Shown one piece after another: positions 62,626 through 64,000 of a DNA stretch of 64,000 nucleotides. Each line of letters begins with the position of its first letter. Within the stretch, counting starts at the first letter, position 1. This DNA comes from Vibrio tubiashii ATCC 19109 (GTDB taxonomy: Bacteria; Pseudomonadota; Gammaproteobacteria; Enterobacterales; Vibrionaceae): positions 558,001-622,000 of the forward strand of contig NZ_CP009355.1 in assembly GCF_000772105.1 (NCBI RefSeq), given 5' to 3'. The translations under genes were made by a program, and so were the position numbers. The notes beneath the pieces were generated by a model. The model worked only from the letters and a program-made list of their open reading frames with translations, had not been told where the DNA came from and made no database searches.

Positions 62626-62721
62626 AAGCATCCCTGTTATTGAGTGTTTGCAATAACAAGACTTTATCTAGGTGTAGAGTCCGTTTCGAATGCTTATCTA
62701 TTTGTTGGATATAACGTTAGG

Positions 62722-63588
62722 TTATAGGCTGGGTTCAAGTTGTTCCACAAACCACTTGGCCGCGATCGATAATGGGTAGTGTTCTGCATGAAGTAGAGAA
62801 ACGGAGACTCTAATGGCAGGTTCGAGCTGAGCGGTTTTCACCTTGTTCTGATAATGCTGCGCTGTCCATGGGTCCACGACCGCGTTACAGTTTCCATACG
62901 TGACAAGTTCTGCAGCTGCGCTGTAGCTTCTTACTGAGATTTTAGAGTGATAGCTGGCATCTACCGCATGAATAGCTTGGTGAAGTCGCAACCCTAATGG
63001 ATCGCGAGTATCTAGCCCAACTAAGGGGTATTCATTCTCTATAAGTTCTGAAAGTGAATAGCTAGCTTGAGTAGTACTCTTCAGCGGCGTTAATACCGTC
63101 ATCTCTTGGTCTAGCAGTTCGCGTCTCACGATTGCTGGTGGCGTTTCGTCACCAAAACCAATCGCCAGATCCACCTCATTTTTGATCAAAGCATCACATA
63201 ACTCGTCTCGGTTACCGGTAGAAATTTCAACGGTATAATCGGTTTCGCGGCAAATTTTATCTACGATGGGGGCAAGTAAGATGGTTGCAAGAATAGGCGG
63301 AGCGCCAATCGTCAGGTGTTTTTCTCCTGCTTTTATCTTGTTAGTCAGGTTTCTAAACTGTCCAAGTTGTTGATAAACCTTTTCAGCTTCAGGTAACAGT
63401 AAATTCGCTTCTCTAGTTGGTATTAAACGCCCTTTAACACGCTCAAATAGCGCGAATCCTAATTGCTGTTCGGTGTGAGACAAAACACGAGTGACATTCG
63501 GTTGGGAAACAAAAAGCTGTTTCGCCGCGCCTGAAACGGTGCCTGTTTTCATTACTGCATAAAACACTTCAAGCTGTCTTAAATTCAC
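62722..63588 (-). CDS. dgcR: LysR family regulator, probable DgcR
   Basis: This 288-residue LTTR has an HTH at about 1-60 (GTVSGAAKQLFVSQPNVTRVLSHTEQQLGFALF) and an effector domain at about 88-285. It lies 96 bases upstream of the DUF1611 gene on the same strand and diverges from the Hsp70 gene. In the described DgcN-DgcA system, a LysR protein called DgcR activates the two genes, so this is the likely homologue. Confidence 0.75.
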   Translation of the reverse strand: MNLRQLEVFYAVMKTGTVSGAAKQLFVSQPNVTRVLSHTEQQLGFALFERVKGRLIPTREANLLLPEAEKVYQQLGQFRNLTNKIKAGEKHLTIGAPPILATILLAPIVDKICRETDYTVEISTGNRDELCDALIKNEVDLAIGFGDETPPAIVRRELLDQEMTVLTPLKSTTQASYSLSELIENEYPLVGLDTRDPLGLRLHQAIHAVDASYHSKISVRSYSAAAELVTYGNCNAVVDPWTAQHYQNKVKTAQLEPAIRVSVSLLHAEHYPLSIAAKWFVEQLEPSL

Positions 63589-63754
63589 CGCCGACGATCC
63601 CCTCGCTCATTTATCCTTCAATCACTGTAAATGAATTTAGGTATTTAAAAAAGAAGCCTTTTTCGCTATTGACCTGTCTACCAGTGTAGGTTTTACTATC
63701 CGGCTCGCCAAAATAAGGCTAAAGATTTCGATACAGTGAAGAGGTATAGCCACT

Positions 63755-64000
63755 ATGTCTATTGGATTTGATTATGGAACCGCGAATTGCTCAGTCGCAA
63801 CGCTAGTCGATGGACAGGTGAAACAGATTCCTTTGGTTGGAGAAGATTATTATATTCCTTCGACCCTTTGTGCTCCAACATCAGAAGTGGTGTCCGAATA
63901 CCTTTTTAGAAGCTTAGGGATTAAGCCTTCAGACGGTGTGGGTGAAAATATGCTTCGTCGTGCGATTAAACTCAACGCTGAAGAGGGGCTTGATGTCCGC
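63755..64000 (+). CDS. yegD: Hsp70-family chaperone YegD-like (partial, runs off the window)
   Basis: The first 82 codons are present, starting MSIGFDYGTANCSVATLVDG. This is the Hsp70/actin phosphate-1 loop (GFDYGTANCSVA) found in the YegD subgroup rather than DnaK, which has GIDLGTTNS. The C-terminal part is outside the window. A GAGG ribosome binding site is near 63741. It diverges from the DgcR-like regulator. Confidence 0.85.
   Translation, partial: MSIGFDYGTANCSVATLVDGQVKQIPLVGEDYYIPSTLCAPTSEVVSEYLFRSLGIKPSDGVGENMLRRAIKLNAEEGLDVR

Overview
The window is chromosomal DNA of a marine gammaproteobacterium, almost certainly a Vibrio. The strongest markers are a VemP-type arrest peptide in front of secD2-secF2, the thrS-infC-rpmI-rplT block with an AUU start for infC, the phhA-phhB pair, a Vibrio-like RsbT/RsbX stressosome module and many small LysR-controlled metabolic loci. 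The species cannot be told from the sequence alone. No tRNA, rRNA, prophage, insertion sequence, integron attC array or CRISPR was seen.

Layout. 1-6.8 kb: the downstream half of a stressosome locus (RsbT kinase, RsbX phosphatase) joined to a hybrid histidine kinase, an HD-GYP response regulator, a REC-CheC-like protein and a PAS protein. 6.9-11.9 kb: NAD(P)HX repair enzyme, then thrS-infC-rpmI-rplT. The thrS leader holds a tRNA-Thr anticodon-arm mimic. 12-17.3 kb: small co-oriented accessory genes (DUF4440-like, GNAT, methyltransferases, Nudix, YbaK-like, PhzF), one of them a frameshifted acetyltransferase. 17.3-26.2 kb: CDF-type transporter, LysR regulator, methyltransferase, acetoacetyl-CoA synthetase diverging from phhA-phhB, and a CHASE-GGDEF-EAL protein. 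26.2-28.3 kb: a fluoride riboswitch in front of an Fe-S-scaffold-like gene and a GGGtGRT gene. 28.3-33 kb: envelope proteins, then vemP-secD2-secF2. 33.5-35.3 kb: a triple RidA-domain protein, an octamer repeat and a small ORF. 35.5-42 kb: a seven-gene operon with a MacB/Lol-like ABC exporter, a LolA-like periplasmic protein, an outer-membrane barrel and its own LytS/LytTR pair. 42-50.5 kb: a DsbA-like protein, a CusRS-type two-component pair, a beta-barrel, a PhoD-like phosphatase, an OprB-like porin and a LysR regulator. 50.7-58.5 kb: maltodextrin use (three GH13 enzymes, an orphan MalE, a LysR). 58.7-64 kb: a serine hydrolase, a small protein, a probable D-glutamate catabolic set (dgcR-dgcN-dgcA) and the start of a YegD-like Hsp70 gene.

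The most interesting signal is at 26.43-26.60 kb. A near-canonical fluoride aptamer is followed by a complete, mutually exclusive set of helices. A 7-9 bp helix re-pairs the aptamer 3' strand. A 12-bp long-range helix competes with a 10-bp hairpin that buries the ribosome binding site. Together they predict a translational ON switch for an Fe-S-scaffold/GGGtGRT operon rather than for a fluoride exporter. The 35.5-42 kb exporter operon is a second candidate for an undescribed system. The VemP-SecD2F2 switch, the thrS operator and the DgcN/DgcA pathway are instances of described systems, recognised here from sequence.
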